From: Ruaniaceae bacterium KH17
GTDB lineage: Bacteria; Actinomycetota; Actinomycetes; Actinomycetales; Actinomycetaceae
NCBI GenBank assembly: GCA_900199505.1
Contig: FZQV01000005.1
Span: 1 to 64,000 of the forward strand
Direction of reading: 5' to 3'
Length of the DNA stretch: 64,000 bases
In this document: positions 9,398 to 18,098 of the stretch, piece after piece
How the letters are laid out: the number at the start of each line of letters is the position of its first letter
How positions within the stretch are numbered: position 1 is the first letter of the stretch
Program-made: the position numbers and the translations under genes
The notes under the pieces: model-generated
The model's input: only the letters and a program-made list of their open reading frames with translations
Database searches by the model: none
Told to the model about the DNA's origin: nothing

Positions 9398-10732
9398 ATG
9401 GCAAAAGTGTTGCGCGTCGAGGGCGGCACGCCGCTGACCGGTGAGATCTACGTACGTGGGGCAAAGAACCTCGTCTCGAAGGCGATGGTCGCGGCGTTCC
9501 TCGGCGAAACGCCGTCGACCCTGCGGAACGTCCCGCTGATCCGTGACGTGGATGTCGTTGCCGATCTTCTGCGGCTGCATGGTGTGGAAGTCGATTACAA
9601 CGACGAAGCCGGCGAACTGAACTTCGACACCCGGCACGTCGAGGCGGCGCACGTCTCCGATGTGCACGCCTACGTGGGCACCTCGCGCATCCCGATTTTG
9701 CTGTGTGGTCCGATGCTGCACCGGCTCGGCGAGGCCTTCATCCCCGATCTCGGCGGCTGCAAGATTGGCGACCGCCCGGTGGACTTCCACCGCCGCATCT
9801 GGGAGCAGTTTGGTGCCACGGTGCATGCAGACAAGGTCTCCGAATCCACCTACATCAAGGCGCCGCCAGGTGGCCTTGTCGGCACCAAGATCGCGCTCGA
9901 GTACCCCTCCGTGGGGGCGACCGAGCAGACCCTCCTCTGCGCGGTGCGCGCGAACGGCAAGACCGAGTTGGTCAACGCCGCGATCGAGCCCGAAATCATG
10001 GACCTCATCGCCGTTCTGCAGAAGATGGGCGCGATCATCTCGGTGGACGCCGACCGGATCATCCGCATTGAGGGCGTGGACCACCTCGTGGGTTTCGACC
10101 ACTGGGCGCTTCCCGATCGCATCGAGGCAGCCTCCTGGGCATCCGCGGCGCTCGCCACACACGGCGACATTTATGTGGGCGGCGCGCGCCAGCCCGACAT
10201 GATGACCTTCCTCAACGCATTTCGTAAAGCTGGCGGCGCGTTCGATATCAAGGACGAGGGCATCCGCTTCTACCATCCGGGTGGCGAGCTCAGCTCGATT
10301 CACCTTGAGACGGACGTGCACCCCGGCTTCATGACGGACTGGCAGCAGCCGCTCGTTGTCGCCCTCACTCAAGCGAAGGGCCACTCGGTGATCCACGAGA
10401 CCGTGTACGAGAACCGGCTCGGCTTCACCGACGCGCTGAACCAGATGGGAGCGGATATCCAGCTCTACCGTGACTGCCTCGGTGGGTTGGATTGCCGCTT
10501 CGGGCAGCGCAACTACTATCACTCTGCGATCGTCTCCGGACCGACCCCGCTCAAGGGTACGGACTTCGAGGTCCCAGACCTGCGCGGTGGCTTCTCCTAC
10601 TTGATCGCGGCGCTCGCCGCCGAGGGTGTCTCGAACGTGCGCGGTATCGACATTATCAACCGTGGCTACGAGCACTTCATGGCGAAGCTCGATCGGCTTG
10701 GTGCTCGCGTGCAGAAGCAGGGCACGAGGTGA
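9398..10732 (+). CDS. murA: UDP-N-acetylglucosamine 1-carboxyvinyltransferase
   Basis: MurA adds enolpyruvate to UDP-GlcNAc, the first committed step of peptidoglycan synthesis in the cytoplasm. The 444-residue product shows the two-lobed EPSP-synthase-like repeat. The loop LGGCKIGDRPVDFH carries the catalytic cysteine (Cys121), so normal fosfomycin sensitivity is expected at this residue. A GTG at 9392 is an alternative start two codons upstream. The stop overlaps the next start (GTGA). Confidence 0.95.
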   Translation: MAKVLRVEGGTPLTGEIYVRGAKNLVSKAMVAAFLGETPSTLRNVPLIRDVDVVADLLRLHGVEVDYNDEAGELNFDTRHVEAAHVSDVHAYVGTSRIPILLCGPMLHRLGEAFIPDLGGCKIGDRPVDFHRRIWEQFGATVHADKVSESTYIKAPPGGLVGTKIALEYPSVGATEQTLLCAVRANGKTELVNAAIEPEIMDLIAVLQKMGAIISVDADRIIRIEGVDHLVGFDHWALPDRIEAASWASAALATHGDIYVGGARQPDMMTFLNAFRKAGGAFDIKDEGIRFYHPGGELSSIHLETDVHPGFMTDWQQPLVVALTQAKGHSVIHETVYENRLGFTDALNQMGADIQLYRDCLGGLDCRFGQRNYYHSAIVSGPTPLKGTDFEVPDLRGGFSYLIAALAAEGVSNVRGIDIINRGYEHFMAKLDRLGARVQKQGTR

Positions 10733-11511
10733 AGTACTACCCGGGGCGGGTGGTCACGTGGGCGTACCGGATGGTTGTGGGGATCCTGGTCCCGCCGGTC
10801 CGGTTCTTCACTGATCGGCACTGGTCCGGCATCGAGAACATTCCGGAAGAGGGCGGCTTCATCGCGGTCTCGAACCACGTGACCAATTTCGATCCGCTCA
10901 CGTTCGGCCACTTCCTCGTGGCGAACGGCATCCCGGTCAAATTCCTGGCGAAGTCAGGGCTCTTCGAGACCCCGATCGTGGGACCGATTCTCTCGGCGTG
11001 CCGCCAGATCCCCGTGTACCGGGGCACGACGCGCGCCGCCGAGTCTCTAGACGCCGCGGAGGAGGCGTTGCGGAGCGGCGAATGCGTGGGCATCTTCCCG
11101 GAGGGCACGCTCACGCACGATCCCGATGAATGGCCCATGAAGGGTTATCCGGGGGCGGCGAGGCTCGCGCTCAGCACGGGCGTACCGGTGATTCCCGTCG
11201 CCCAGTGGGGTGCGCAGCGTGTGATCCCCCGTTTTGAGAACTACCCCGCCTCGCTGCGGAAGCAGCGCGTCGACGTGATGGCGATGCCGCCAGTCGATCT
11301 GAGCCGATTCGAGGGTAAGCCGCTCACCCACGACGTGCTCCTCGAGGCCACCGAGGTGATCATGGCCGAGCTCACCCGTGGTGTGGCGGAACTGCGCGGC
11401 GAGGAGCCTCCCGAGCATGTGTGGGACCGGCGAGTCGACGGCGATAGACGCCTACCGCACAAGGTCGCCAAGGCCAGGCGGAAGGCCGAAGAGAAGGCCG
11501 CGAAGCAGTGA
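10729..11511 (+). CDS. plsC: 1-acyl-sn-glycerol-3-phosphate acyltransferase
   Basis: The GTG at 10729 overlaps the murA stop, giving 260 residues. The acyltransferase block I is NHVTNFD (His50, Asp55), and the phosphate-binding FPEGT lies at about 123-127. A hydrophobic N-terminus should hold it at the membrane, where it makes phosphatidic acid. The C-terminus is a Lys/Ala/Glu-rich tail. Its position between murA and gpsA links cell-wall and phospholipid genes, as in related actinobacteria. Confidence 0.88.
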   Translation: MKYYPGRVVTWAYRMVVGILVPPVRFFTDRHWSGIENIPEEGGFIAVSNHVTNFDPLTFGHFLVANGIPVKFLAKSGLFETPIVGPILSACRQIPVYRGTTRAAESLDAAEEALRSGECVGIFPEGTLTHDPDEWPMKGYPGAARLALSTGVPVIPVAQWGAQRVIPRFENYPASLRKQRVDVMAMPPVDLSRFEGKPLTHDVLLEATEVIMAELTRGVAELRGEEPPEHVWDRRVDGDRRLPHKVAKARRKAEEKAAKQ

Positions 11512-12503
11512 TCTCCGTTCTGGGCTCCGGCGCGTGGGGCACCACCTTCGCTGCGGTCTTGGCCGACGCCGGAAACGATGTGCTCATCTGGGGCCGCGAT
11601 CCGGCCGTGGTCGATGAGATCAACACGCACCACACGAACCGCGAATACATGCCCGCCCGAGCCCTTCCGGAGACGGTGCGTGCCACGCTGTCCCTGCCCG
11701 ACGCCGTCGGCTCGGCTCAGGAGATCGTGGTGGCGGTCCCGTCTCAGGCGGCCCGGAGTGTGCTGGCCGGAATGGGGGAGCACGTGGCGGCTGATGCCAG
11801 CGTGATCTCACTGATGAAAGGGATCGAGCTTGATACGGATCTGCGGATGACGCAGATGCTGCGGGAGGTGCTTGAGGTCGAGGCGAGCCAGCTCGTTGCG
11901 CTCTCGGGCCCGAACTTGGCCGGCGAAATCGCCGAACTCCAACCGACGGCGTCGGTGGTGGCCTGCACGGACATCGCGCGCGCCGAACGCATTGCGCAGA
12001 GTTGCGCCACCGCATACTTCCGGCCGTATGTGAATGACGACGTGGTAGGTGTGGAACTCGCCGGCGCCGTGAAGAACGTGATCGCTGTGGCTGTGGGCAT
12101 GGCCAAGGGGCGTGGCTACGGCGACAACACCACCGCCACGATCATCACCCGCGGCCTCGCCGAGATCACACGGCTGGCCGTGGCGCTCGGAGCGGATCCG
12201 GCCACGCTTGCCGGGCTTGCTGGCATGGGTGACCTCGTCGCCACCTGCTCATCTTCGCTTTCGCGCAACCACCGGCTCGGCCTCGCGCTGGGGCGTGGAC
12301 TCACGCTGGCCGAGGCAATCGAGACCACCGGCGGTACCGCCGAAGGCGCGAAGTCGTGCCGTTCCGTGGCCCACCTCGCCGCCTCCGTGGGCGTGGAGAT
12401 GCCGATCACGAATGCGGTGGTCGCCGTGCTCTACGAGGGACTGGGAGTGCGTGAGATGACCGCCGCGCTTCTCGCCCGCCCGCGCAAGGATGAGCGGCGA
12501 TAA
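11508..12503 (+). CDS. gpsA: Glycerol-3-phosphate dehydrogenase [NAD(P)+]
   Basis: The 331-residue enzyme reduces dihydroxyacetone phosphate to sn-glycerol-3-phosphate for phospholipid synthesis, supplying plsC upstream. The Rossmann motif LGSGAWGTTFA is at residues 4-14; GAVKNVIAVAVGMAKG and the TGLAGMGDL-like ATLAGLAGMGDLVATC are family motifs. It starts with GTG inside the plsC stop. Confidence 0.95.
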   Translation: MISVLGSGAWGTTFAAVLADAGNDVLIWGRDPAVVDEINTHHTNREYMPARALPETVRATLSLPDAVGSAQEIVVAVPSQAARSVLAGMGEHVAADASVISLMKGIELDTDLRMTQMLREVLEVEASQLVALSGPNLAGEIAELQPTASVVACTDIARAERIAQSCATAYFRPYVNDDVVGVELAGAVKNVIAVAVGMAKGRGYGDNTTATIITRGLAEITRLAVALGADPATLAGLAGMGDLVATCSSSLSRNHRLGLALGRGLTLAEAIETTGGTAEGAKSCRSVAHLAASVGVEMPITNAVVAVLYEGLGVREMTAALLARPRKDERR

Positions 12504-12513
12504 ACTGGGCGCG

Positions 12514-13623
12514 ATGAGTACTGCGAAGGCCCGCGTGGCCGTGATCTTCGGTGGTAAGAGCGGCGAGCATCCCGTCTCTTGTGCGACGGCGGCCGGCGTG
12601 CTCCGTGCGATCGACCGCGAGCGCTTCGAGGTGGTCCCGATTGGAATCACACGCGAGGGTGCATGGGTGCTGATGCCGGATGCGCCGGAACTCCTTGAGG
12701 GCGGCACGGCGGAGGTCTCCGAGGTGACGACGGCGCTGGGCAGCGTGGTCGTGGACAGCGCGAGGACCTCTGAACTGGTGGAGATCCATGGTGAGGCGGC
12801 CGTTGATCTCGGCCCTATCGAGGTCGTGCTTCCGCTACTGCACGGACCGTTCGGCGAGGATGGCACGATCCAAGGCTTCTTTGAGATGACTGACGTGCGG
12901 TACGTGGGTTCCGGTGTGCTCGCCTCGGCGCTCGCGATGGACAAGCACTTCACCAAGATTGCGTTGCGTGGGGCGGGGCTACCGGTGGCGCAGCACGTGC
13001 TCGTCTCGAACGCGCGTTGGCGGCACGAGCGACAAGCGGTGCTCGCGGAGAGTGAGCGCCTCGGATTGCCGCTTTTCGTGAAGCCGTCGCGCGCGGGCTC
13101 CTCTCTCGGGATCACTCGGGTGACCGATTTTGCCGAGCTACCCGCCGCGATTGAGGCGGCTCGGGAACACGATCCCAAAGTGATCGTTGAAGCCGCTCTA
13201 TCTGGGCGCGAGATCGAGTGCGGCGTGATCGGTGGCCGCGATGGTGGCACGCCGCGGGTGGCGCCGCTGGGCGAAGTCGTCATGCACTCGCAGACCTCGG
13301 ACTGGTACGACTACGAGACCAAGTATTTCGATTCGGACGGATTCTCGATGGTCTGTCCTGCGGATCTGCCCGAGGCCGTTGCCGAGCGAGTCCAGGAGAT
13401 GGCGGTCGCAGCGTTCCAGGCGCTCGACTGCGAGGGTCTCGCGCGGGTGGACTTCTTCGTGGACGACGACGGTACTCCCACCATCAACGAGATCAACACC
13501 ATGCCGGGCTTCACCCCGTACTCCATGTTCCCCGTGATGTGGCAGAAGGCCGGGCTCTCGTATCCGGAGCTGGTGACGGAGTTGATTGAGCTGGCGCTGC
13601 AACGACCCCTCGGCCTGCGCTAA
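12514..13623 (+). CDS. ddl: D-alanine--D-alanine ligase
   Basis: The ATP-grasp enzyme (369 residues from the ATG at 12514) makes D-Ala-D-Ala for peptidoglycan. IFGGKSGEHPVS near the start, LPLLHGPFGEDGTIQGFFE in the middle, and RVDFFVDDDGTPTINEINTMPGFTPYSM with the metal-binding residues at the end are characteristic. An ATG at 12490 would overlap gpsA by 14 bases; neither start has a strong ribosome binding site, and 12514 fits the family N-terminus better. Confidence 0.95.
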   Translation: MSTAKARVAVIFGGKSGEHPVSCATAAGVLRAIDRERFEVVPIGITREGAWVLMPDAPELLEGGTAEVSEVTTALGSVVVDSARTSELVEIHGEAAVDLGPIEVVLPLLHGPFGEDGTIQGFFEMTDVRYVGSGVLASALAMDKHFTKIALRGAGLPVAQHVLVSNARWRHERQAVLAESERLGLPLFVKPSRAGSSLGITRVTDFAELPAAIEAAREHDPKVIVEAALSGREIECGVIGGRDGGTPRVAPLGEVVMHSQTSDWYDYETKYFDSDGFSMVCPADLPEAVAERVQEMAVAAFQALDCEGLARVDFFVDDDGTPTINEINTMPGFTPYSMFPVMWQKAGLSYPELVTELIELALQRPLGLR

Positions 13624-13629
13624 CCGGTC

Positions 13630-14139
13630 TCAGTAGTCCGTGGCGCCCACACAGAAGCGCTCGGCCGGGGCGCGATCCACGGCGAGCGAGAGCGCGTTCA
13701 GGACGTCTGGTTGCGATTCCACGCCCGAATCGGCATTGATCACCAGTTCGATCGCGGGCACGCGGCCGTAGGTGATGAAGGTCCAGGAGCCGCTTTCGGT
13801 GTTGGCGTGCGAGGGGATGAGTTCGGATTCGGCCTCGGGGTTGATCCAGTCGATCGAGACGCCCACCGGGGATGTGACCGAGATACAGCGCTCATCGGTG
13901 GGCGGCGGCGGCTCGACCCCGCAGCGCAGCACAATCTCGCCCTCGCCCCACGCCACTGAGGACTGGGAAGTGGTGGGCGTTTGATCAAGGTTCGCGAGCT
14001 GCTCGGGGAGTGCGAGGATTACCTGGCCGCAGATCGGATCGGGCGCATACGGCGCTGCCTCGACTGCGACGGCCCGCGCGCAGCCGGCGAGGGTGAGGAT
14101 CGCCGCGGCGCTCGCGAGCACGATGCGGGTGGGGGCCAT
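13630..14139 (-). CDS. DUF3515 family lipoprotein
   Basis: The 169-residue protein has a signal peptide with lipobox TLAGC (Cys20) and a domain with paired cysteines (ICGQV, VLRCGVEPP, ERCISV, RFCVGA). This matches the actinobacterial DUF3515 family, whose genes usually stand between ddl and thiL. Function is unknown. It converges on ddl with six bases between stops and is divergent from thiL. Confidence 0.8.
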   Translation of the reverse strand: MAPTRIVLASAAAILTLAGCARAVAVEAAPYAPDPICGQVILALPEQLANLDQTPTTSQSSVAWGEGEIVLRCGVEPPPPTDERCISVTSPVGVSIDWINPEAESELIPSHANTESGSWTFITYGRVPAIELVINADSGVESQPDVLNALSLAVDRAPAERFCVGATDY

Positions 14140-14161
14140 GCCTCAACTGTACGGTGGTCCT

Positions 14162-15127
14162 GTGAGACTCGTGAGAGACATGCCAGAAGACGAGCTGATC
14201 GCCGCGATCGTGCAGGGGATGCCGCAGGGCGATGCGCTCGTGCCCACCGGGGATGACGCCGCCGTGCTACCGCTTACTGCGCCGCGCGTGGTGGTCTCCA
14301 CGGATGTACTCGTGGAAGGGCGGCATTTTCGCCGGGACTGGAGTTCCGGCGCGGATGTGGGCTGGCGCTCGATCACGCAGAATGCCGCGGACATCCTCGC
14401 GATGGGTGCCGTGCCAGTCTCCTTCGTGGGATCGATCGTGCTCCCAGGTGATGTGCCTGCGCACTGGGCGATCGCCGTCGGGCAAGGAATGGCCGAGGCG
14501 TGCACGTGGATCGCTTCTGCGACGGGTGTGCCCTGCGGAGTTGTTGGTGGCGATGTCTCCAGCGGTAATCAAGTCTCAGTCTCGGTGACCGCGCTTGGCG
14601 ATCTCGCGGGGGAGGCGGTGCTCCGCTCGGGCGCTCGGCCCGGGGACGTGGTGGTGCATGCCGGCACGCTGGGCCATTCGGCGGCGGGTCTGGCCCTGTT
14701 GAGTGCGGGCCTCTCGCCCGACGGCGATGGGGCGGCGGAGCGCTGTATCGGCACCTATCGCAGGCCCACGCCGCCCGTCGAGGTGCTTGATGCGACGCAG
14801 AGGTTACATGCCCTGATGGATGTCTCGGACGGACTCTTGCGCGATGCGGGCCGGATGGCTAAGCGCTCGGGTGTCGCCATCGATTTTGACGACCTGGCGG
14901 GGCTCGTGGATACGGAGGTGTACGTCGTCGGGCAGATGCTTGGTGTGGATCCCGTGCCGTGGGTGGCCGGTGGCGGTGAAGACCATGGCCTGCTGGGAAC
15001 GTGCGCGCCGGGAGAGGTTCCCGAAGGCTTCCGCGTGATCGGCCGCGTGCTGGAAGGGGAGCCGTCGGTCACCGTGCTGGGTCAGGCGCCGTCGGGAGTG
15101 ACGGGTTGGGACCACTTCTCGGGGTGA
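14162..15127 (+). CDS. thiL: Thiamine-monophosphate kinase
   Basis: ThiL phosphorylates thiamine monophosphate to the active diphosphate. In the 321-residue product (GTG at 14162) the metal- and ATP-binding motifs GDDAAVLPL, VLVEGRHFRRDW and ALMDVSDGLLRDAG are present, as in the PurM/ThiL fold. An ATG six codons downstream (14180) has GAGAG just before it and is an alternative. It is divergent from the DUF3515 gene. Confidence 0.92.
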   Translation: MRLVRDMPEDELIAAIVQGMPQGDALVPTGDDAAVLPLTAPRVVVSTDVLVEGRHFRRDWSSGADVGWRSITQNAADILAMGAVPVSFVGSIVLPGDVPAHWAIAVGQGMAEACTWIASATGVPCGVVGGDVSSGNQVSVSVTALGDLAGEAVLRSGARPGDVVVHAGTLGHSAAGLALLSAGLSPDGDGAAERCIGTYRRPTPPVEVLDATQRLHALMDVSDGLLRDAGRMAKRSGVAIDFDDLAGLVDTEVYVVGQMLGVDPVPWVAGGGEDHGLLGTCAPGEVPEGFRVIGRVLEGEPSVTVLGQAPSGVTGWDHFSG

Positions 15128-15181
15128 CGTAGGCTCGGGGGACCGGCGCGTAGGCGCCACGGACGAGCGAGAGGAACGCGC

Positions 15182-15433
15182 ATGAGTGACACGATCCGGA
15201 TGTACGGCGCCGAATGGTGCGGTGACTGCCGCCGCACGTCAAAGCAACTCAATGACCTCGGCGTGGCATACGACTACATCGATCTCGAGGCGCAACCCGA
15301 TCAGGTCGAGGTCGCGGCAGGGATCGCCGGGCGCAAGAACATCCCCGTGGTGGTCTACCCGGATGGGACGCACCACGTCGAGCCCAGCAACCGCGACGTC
15401 TCGGCCAAGCTGCAGGAACTCGGAATCATCTAG
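15182..15433 (+). CDS. Glutaredoxin-like / mycoredoxin-type protein
   Basis: The 83-residue thioredoxin-fold protein has the active site WCGDC (residues 12-16) and the cis-proline segment NIPVVVYPDG. This is the size and layout of actinobacterial mycoredoxins, which reduce mycothiol mixed disulfides; the partner thiol is inferred. AGAGGAA precedes the ATG. The stop overlaps the end of the convergent lipoprotein gene by four bases. Confidence 0.85.
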   Translation: MSDTIRMYGAEWCGDCRRTSKQLNDLGVAYDYIDLEAQPDQVEVAAGIAGRKNIPVVVYPDGTHHVEPSNRDVSAKLQELGII

Positions 15434-16053
15434 TCCGCACGGAACTCGATCGCGAGGCCGCCATCTGTGTCAACCACGCAGTACGCCTGCTCGGCCGGGC
15501 GGCTCGTGAAGACGGACATCTGGCCTTCGAAGGGGCCGTCGAACTGGACGTTGTCATTCGGGACGGCGAGTGACCAGTCTTCGCCCGGAAGCCCCATCCC
15601 TGCCATGAGCAACTCGAAGACGAACGGGTACTCCATCTCGACCGGATCGCCCTTACCCGAGGTGACCGGATCGTCGTTGTAGCCGGCCCTCCAACCCGGC
15701 ACATCGCCGTCGAACGTGAGCTCGATGCGATCGGGGGAGACCTGGGTGATCCCGGTCAGCAGAGTCTCGCCCGCAACGTCGAAGTTCCCGGACTCGGAAT
15801 CGTCGCCTCCCGGCGTGAACACGCAGTCGGCCGACGGCGTCTCCTCGGCATCCGTGGTTGGCTCGCCCGGGTCCTCTCCGGTCGAGGTGGTGGGCTCTGC
15901 AGGGGGAGTCGTCGCCTCGGCGGCGGTGGTCTCCGAGGAGTCATCGGTGGGCGGGACTCCGGTATCAGTGGGTCCGTCCGGAGTGGAGTCCGAGCACGCG
16001 GTGAGCGCGAGGGACATAGCGAGTGTGGCTACCGTGCCAAGAATGCGCTTCAT
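15430..16053 (-). CDS. Putative lipoprotein with Thr/Glu/Pro-rich linker
   Basis: From the ATG at 16053 the product has 207 residues: signal peptide with lipobox ALTAC (Cys20), a low-complexity linker of about 55 residues rich in T, E, P, D and S, then a domain of about 125 residues with two cysteines (ADCVFTPGG, AYCVVDTDG). Such linkers carry a domain through the cell wall. No family is recognised. The frame is open to 16095. Confidence 0.65.
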   Translation of the reverse strand: MKRILGTVATLAMSLALTACSDSTPDGPTDTGVPPTDDSSETTAAEATTPPAEPTTSTGEDPGEPTTDAEETPSADCVFTPGGDDSESGNFDVAGETLLTGITQVSPDRIELTFDGDVPGWRAGYNDDPVTSGKGDPVEMEYPFVFELLMAGMGLPGEDWSLAVPNDNVQFDGPFEGQMSVFTSRPAEQAYCVVDTDGGLAIEFRAD

Positions 16054-16152
16054 TCCCGAATTGTCCTCCTGCGTGAGAGGCACCACAAGGACCATTTTGG
16101 TAACGGTGCGTGCGCGGCGGCACTCGGCTACTGGCCGAGGGGCATGTTAGCG

Positions 16153-16208
16153 AAGTGGTTGCTCTGTTGGCGTGCCGGTGCTCTGAGACGCCAGAGCTAC
16201 AACCACTT
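16153..16208. other. Long structured hairpin upstream of the lipoprotein gene
   Basis: AAGTGGTTG (16153-16161) pairs with CAACCACTT (16200-16208); inside, CTCT pairs with AGAG and GGCGT with ACGCC around a 14-base loop. In all 18 base pairs form with two three-base bulges. It has no U-tract on either strand, so it is not a typical intrinsic terminator. The stretch from 16054 to 16275 otherwise holds no gene. Confidence 0.5.
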
Positions 16209-16275
16209 GTCCTGGGCGGAAGGCGCACCCGGGGTGATAGGTGTGAGTGGCGCGGGGCAGGATGTGCAGGCGCGC

Positions 16276-16306
16276 AAAAAAGGCCGCCCCGAGGGGGAGC
16301 GGCCTT
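16276..16306 (-). terminator. Rho-independent terminator of rpmB
   Basis: On the minus strand AAGGCCGC pairs with GCGGCCTT, with further G/C pairs inside, and six Us in all end the transcript. It begins about 15 bases after the rpmB stop. Confidence 0.85.
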
Positions 16307-16321
16307 CAGCGCGGGCGAACC

Positions 16322-16513
16322 CTAGACGTGACGCTGAACCTTGCCCGACTTGATGCAGGTGGTGCAGACGTTCAGACGCTTGGGGGAACCGTTCACAAGA
16401 GCGCGCACGCGCTGGATGTTCGGGTCCCACCGGCGGGAGGTGCGCACGTGCGAGTGCGAGACGCTCTTGCCAAACCACGGGCGCTTGCCGCAGACATCAC
16501 AGGTGGCAGCCAC
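16322..16513 (-). CDS. rpmB: 50S ribosomal protein L28, zinc-ribbon form
   Basis: The 63-residue protein begins at a GTG (16513) with AGGAG nine bases upstream and reads [29 protein letters not shown]. It is the C+ form: CDVC near the start and CTTC near residue 51 can bind zinc. Many actinobacteria hold a second, cysteine-free copy under Zur control elsewhere, which cannot be checked here. It is followed by its own terminator and is divergent from the DAK2 gene. Confidence 0.93.
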   Translation of the reverse strand: MAATCDVCGKRPWFGKSVSHSHVRTSRRWDPNIQRVRALVNGSPKRLNVCTTCIKSGKVQRHV

Positions 16514-16673
16514 TTGAAACTCCTGAAGATCAGATCGATGGCGTGCGAAGCGCGCACGCGACAACCACACGAGAATACCTCCTCGGGCCCCCTAAGCTCA
16601 AACCCCCGGCGGAACCTGCGCCCGTGCGATGCGCCACACTGCGTCAGTCCGACGCGATACGCTTCTAAGAGTA

Positions 16674-18098
16674 ATGAACATTGACGCCGCTTTCGCACGC
16701 CGCTGGTTCGAGGACGCACTGGCGAGCATTGAGCGCGCGCAGGAGTCGATCAACTCGTTGAACGTTTTTCCTGTGCCCGACGGCGATACGGGCACCAACG
16801 TTCTCAGCACACTTCGAGCGGGGGCCAGGGCGGCAAAGGTGCTCCCGGAGGATGCGCCGATTGGCACATTCGCGCGGACCTTCGCCGACGGCGCGCTCTG
16901 GGGCGCGCGCGGCAACTCGGGAATCATCATTGCCCAGTCCTTCCAGGCTGTCGCCTCGGCGTTCGAGGGATCCGAAGAGGTGGGACCCGTGGTGCTCGTG
17001 CGGGCCTTCGACGCGATTGCGCTGGGAGCCCGGCGCGCGCTCGCGGAGCCGGTGGAAGGCACGATTGTCACGGTGGCGCAGGACGTGGCGGACGCTGTGC
17101 TCAAGCTCCCGCACACACTCACCGTTCGTACCGTGGTCGAGACCGCCGTCGCCGCGGCAACCGAATCCCTGGGCCGCACCACCGAGCTTCTGCCCGCGCT
17201 CCGCGGAACAGGTCAGGTGGATGCCGGCGCGCTCTGCTTCGTCCTGCTCATTACCGCTCTCGCGCGCGCGGCGGGCGTTCCCGCGGATGAGCCCCCGGCC
17301 TGGTTCGTGGCTGGGGCCCACGCCAGCATGAGCGATGAGGATTTCTCCGATTTCGAGGTGATGTATCTCGTGCGGGCCTCGCACCGCGAGGCCACCTTGC
17401 TCCGCACCCGGCTGAACGAGATCGGGAACTCGGTGGTCGTCGTCGGGGGAATGGACTCGCTCTGGCACGTGCATGTGCACCTGCGGCATCCCGCCGAGGC
17501 GCTGAGCGAACTTCCCATGAACCAGGTGTGCGTGCGCACTCTGGAACCGGGTAGGCGCTCGATCGTCGCTGCCACCAGTGCTCCGCACTTGCTCGAGTCG
17601 CTCGCCGCCGCGGGGGCCGTGGCGGTGCTGAATGCTCGCACGGACACCTTCCTGCGTGCGGTCCAGGACGCCGATTCTGCCGCGGTGACGATCCTGCCCT
17701 GCTCGGAGGAGTCCGCAGGCCACGCCCAGGCCGCGGCGGACCGGTCTCGGGAGGAAGGGATCGCCGTCCGGGTGGGCAACACCAGGGATGATCTCGCCGT
17801 CTACGAGGACACGGTGGCGTACGCCGTGGGTGCCGAACCCGACGCCGACCCGGCCCGTCAGGTCATCGAGATCGACGGCGCTGGCCCGGCCGAGGTGAAC
17901 ACTGCCGTAGCGCAGGCCGCGGCGAGCCTCGCGAACACCCGCCCCGGCGTGGTCACGGTGTTGGTGGGCTCGGCCTACCACGCCCACCGTGCCACACGGC
18001 ACCTCACGGCCCTCCTCCAGGCCGGATCCCCACAAACCGAGACTTACGTGATCCTTGGCGGTCAAGCCAGCCCCACCCTGCTCGTGAGCGCGCTATGA
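16674..18098 (+). CDS. DAK2 domain protein (FakA/YloV-like)
   Basis: The 474-residue protein begins with a DhaL/DAK2 kinase domain: NVFPVPDGDTGTNVLSTL (about residues 22-39) and GALWGARGNSGIIIAQSF carry the nucleotide- and Mg-binding aspartates and glycines. The C-terminal half (about 215-474) is the extension found in YloV/FakA proteins, which phosphorylate fatty acids bound to a FakB protein. No fakB is visible nearby. It overlaps recG by four bases (ATGA), the usual actinobacterial order. Confidence 0.85.
   Translation: MNIDAAFARRWFEDALASIERAQESINSLNVFPVPDGDTGTNVLSTLRAGARAAKVLPEDAPIGTFARTFADGALWGARGNSGIIIAQSFQAVASAFEGSEEVGPVVLVRAFDAIALGARRALAEPVEGTIVTVAQDVADAVLKLPHTLTVRTVVETAVAAATESLGRTTELLPALRGTGQVDAGALCFVLLITALARAAGVPADEPPAWFVAGAHASMSDEDFSDFEVMYLVRASHREATLLRTRLNEIGNSVVVVGGMDSLWHVHVHLRHPAEALSELPMNQVCVRTLEPGRRSIVAATSAPHLLESLAAAGAVAVLNARTDTFLRAVQDADSAAVTILPCSEESAGHAQAAADRSREEGIAVRVGNTRDDLAVYEDTVAYAVGAEPDADPARQVIEIDGAGPAEVNTAVAQAAASLANTRPGVVTVLVGSAYHAHRATRHLTALLQAGSPQTETYVILGGQASPTLLVSAL

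Noticed and set aside
9353-10675. Long minus-strand frame antisense to murA
   Set aside because: Shadow frame of a high-GC gene; murA on the plus strand has clear motifs and the antisense protein resembles nothing.
16665-18065. 466-codon minus-strand frame antisense to the DAK2 gene
   Set aside because: Codon-bias shadow; rich in Arg/His/Gly with no start signal or motifs.
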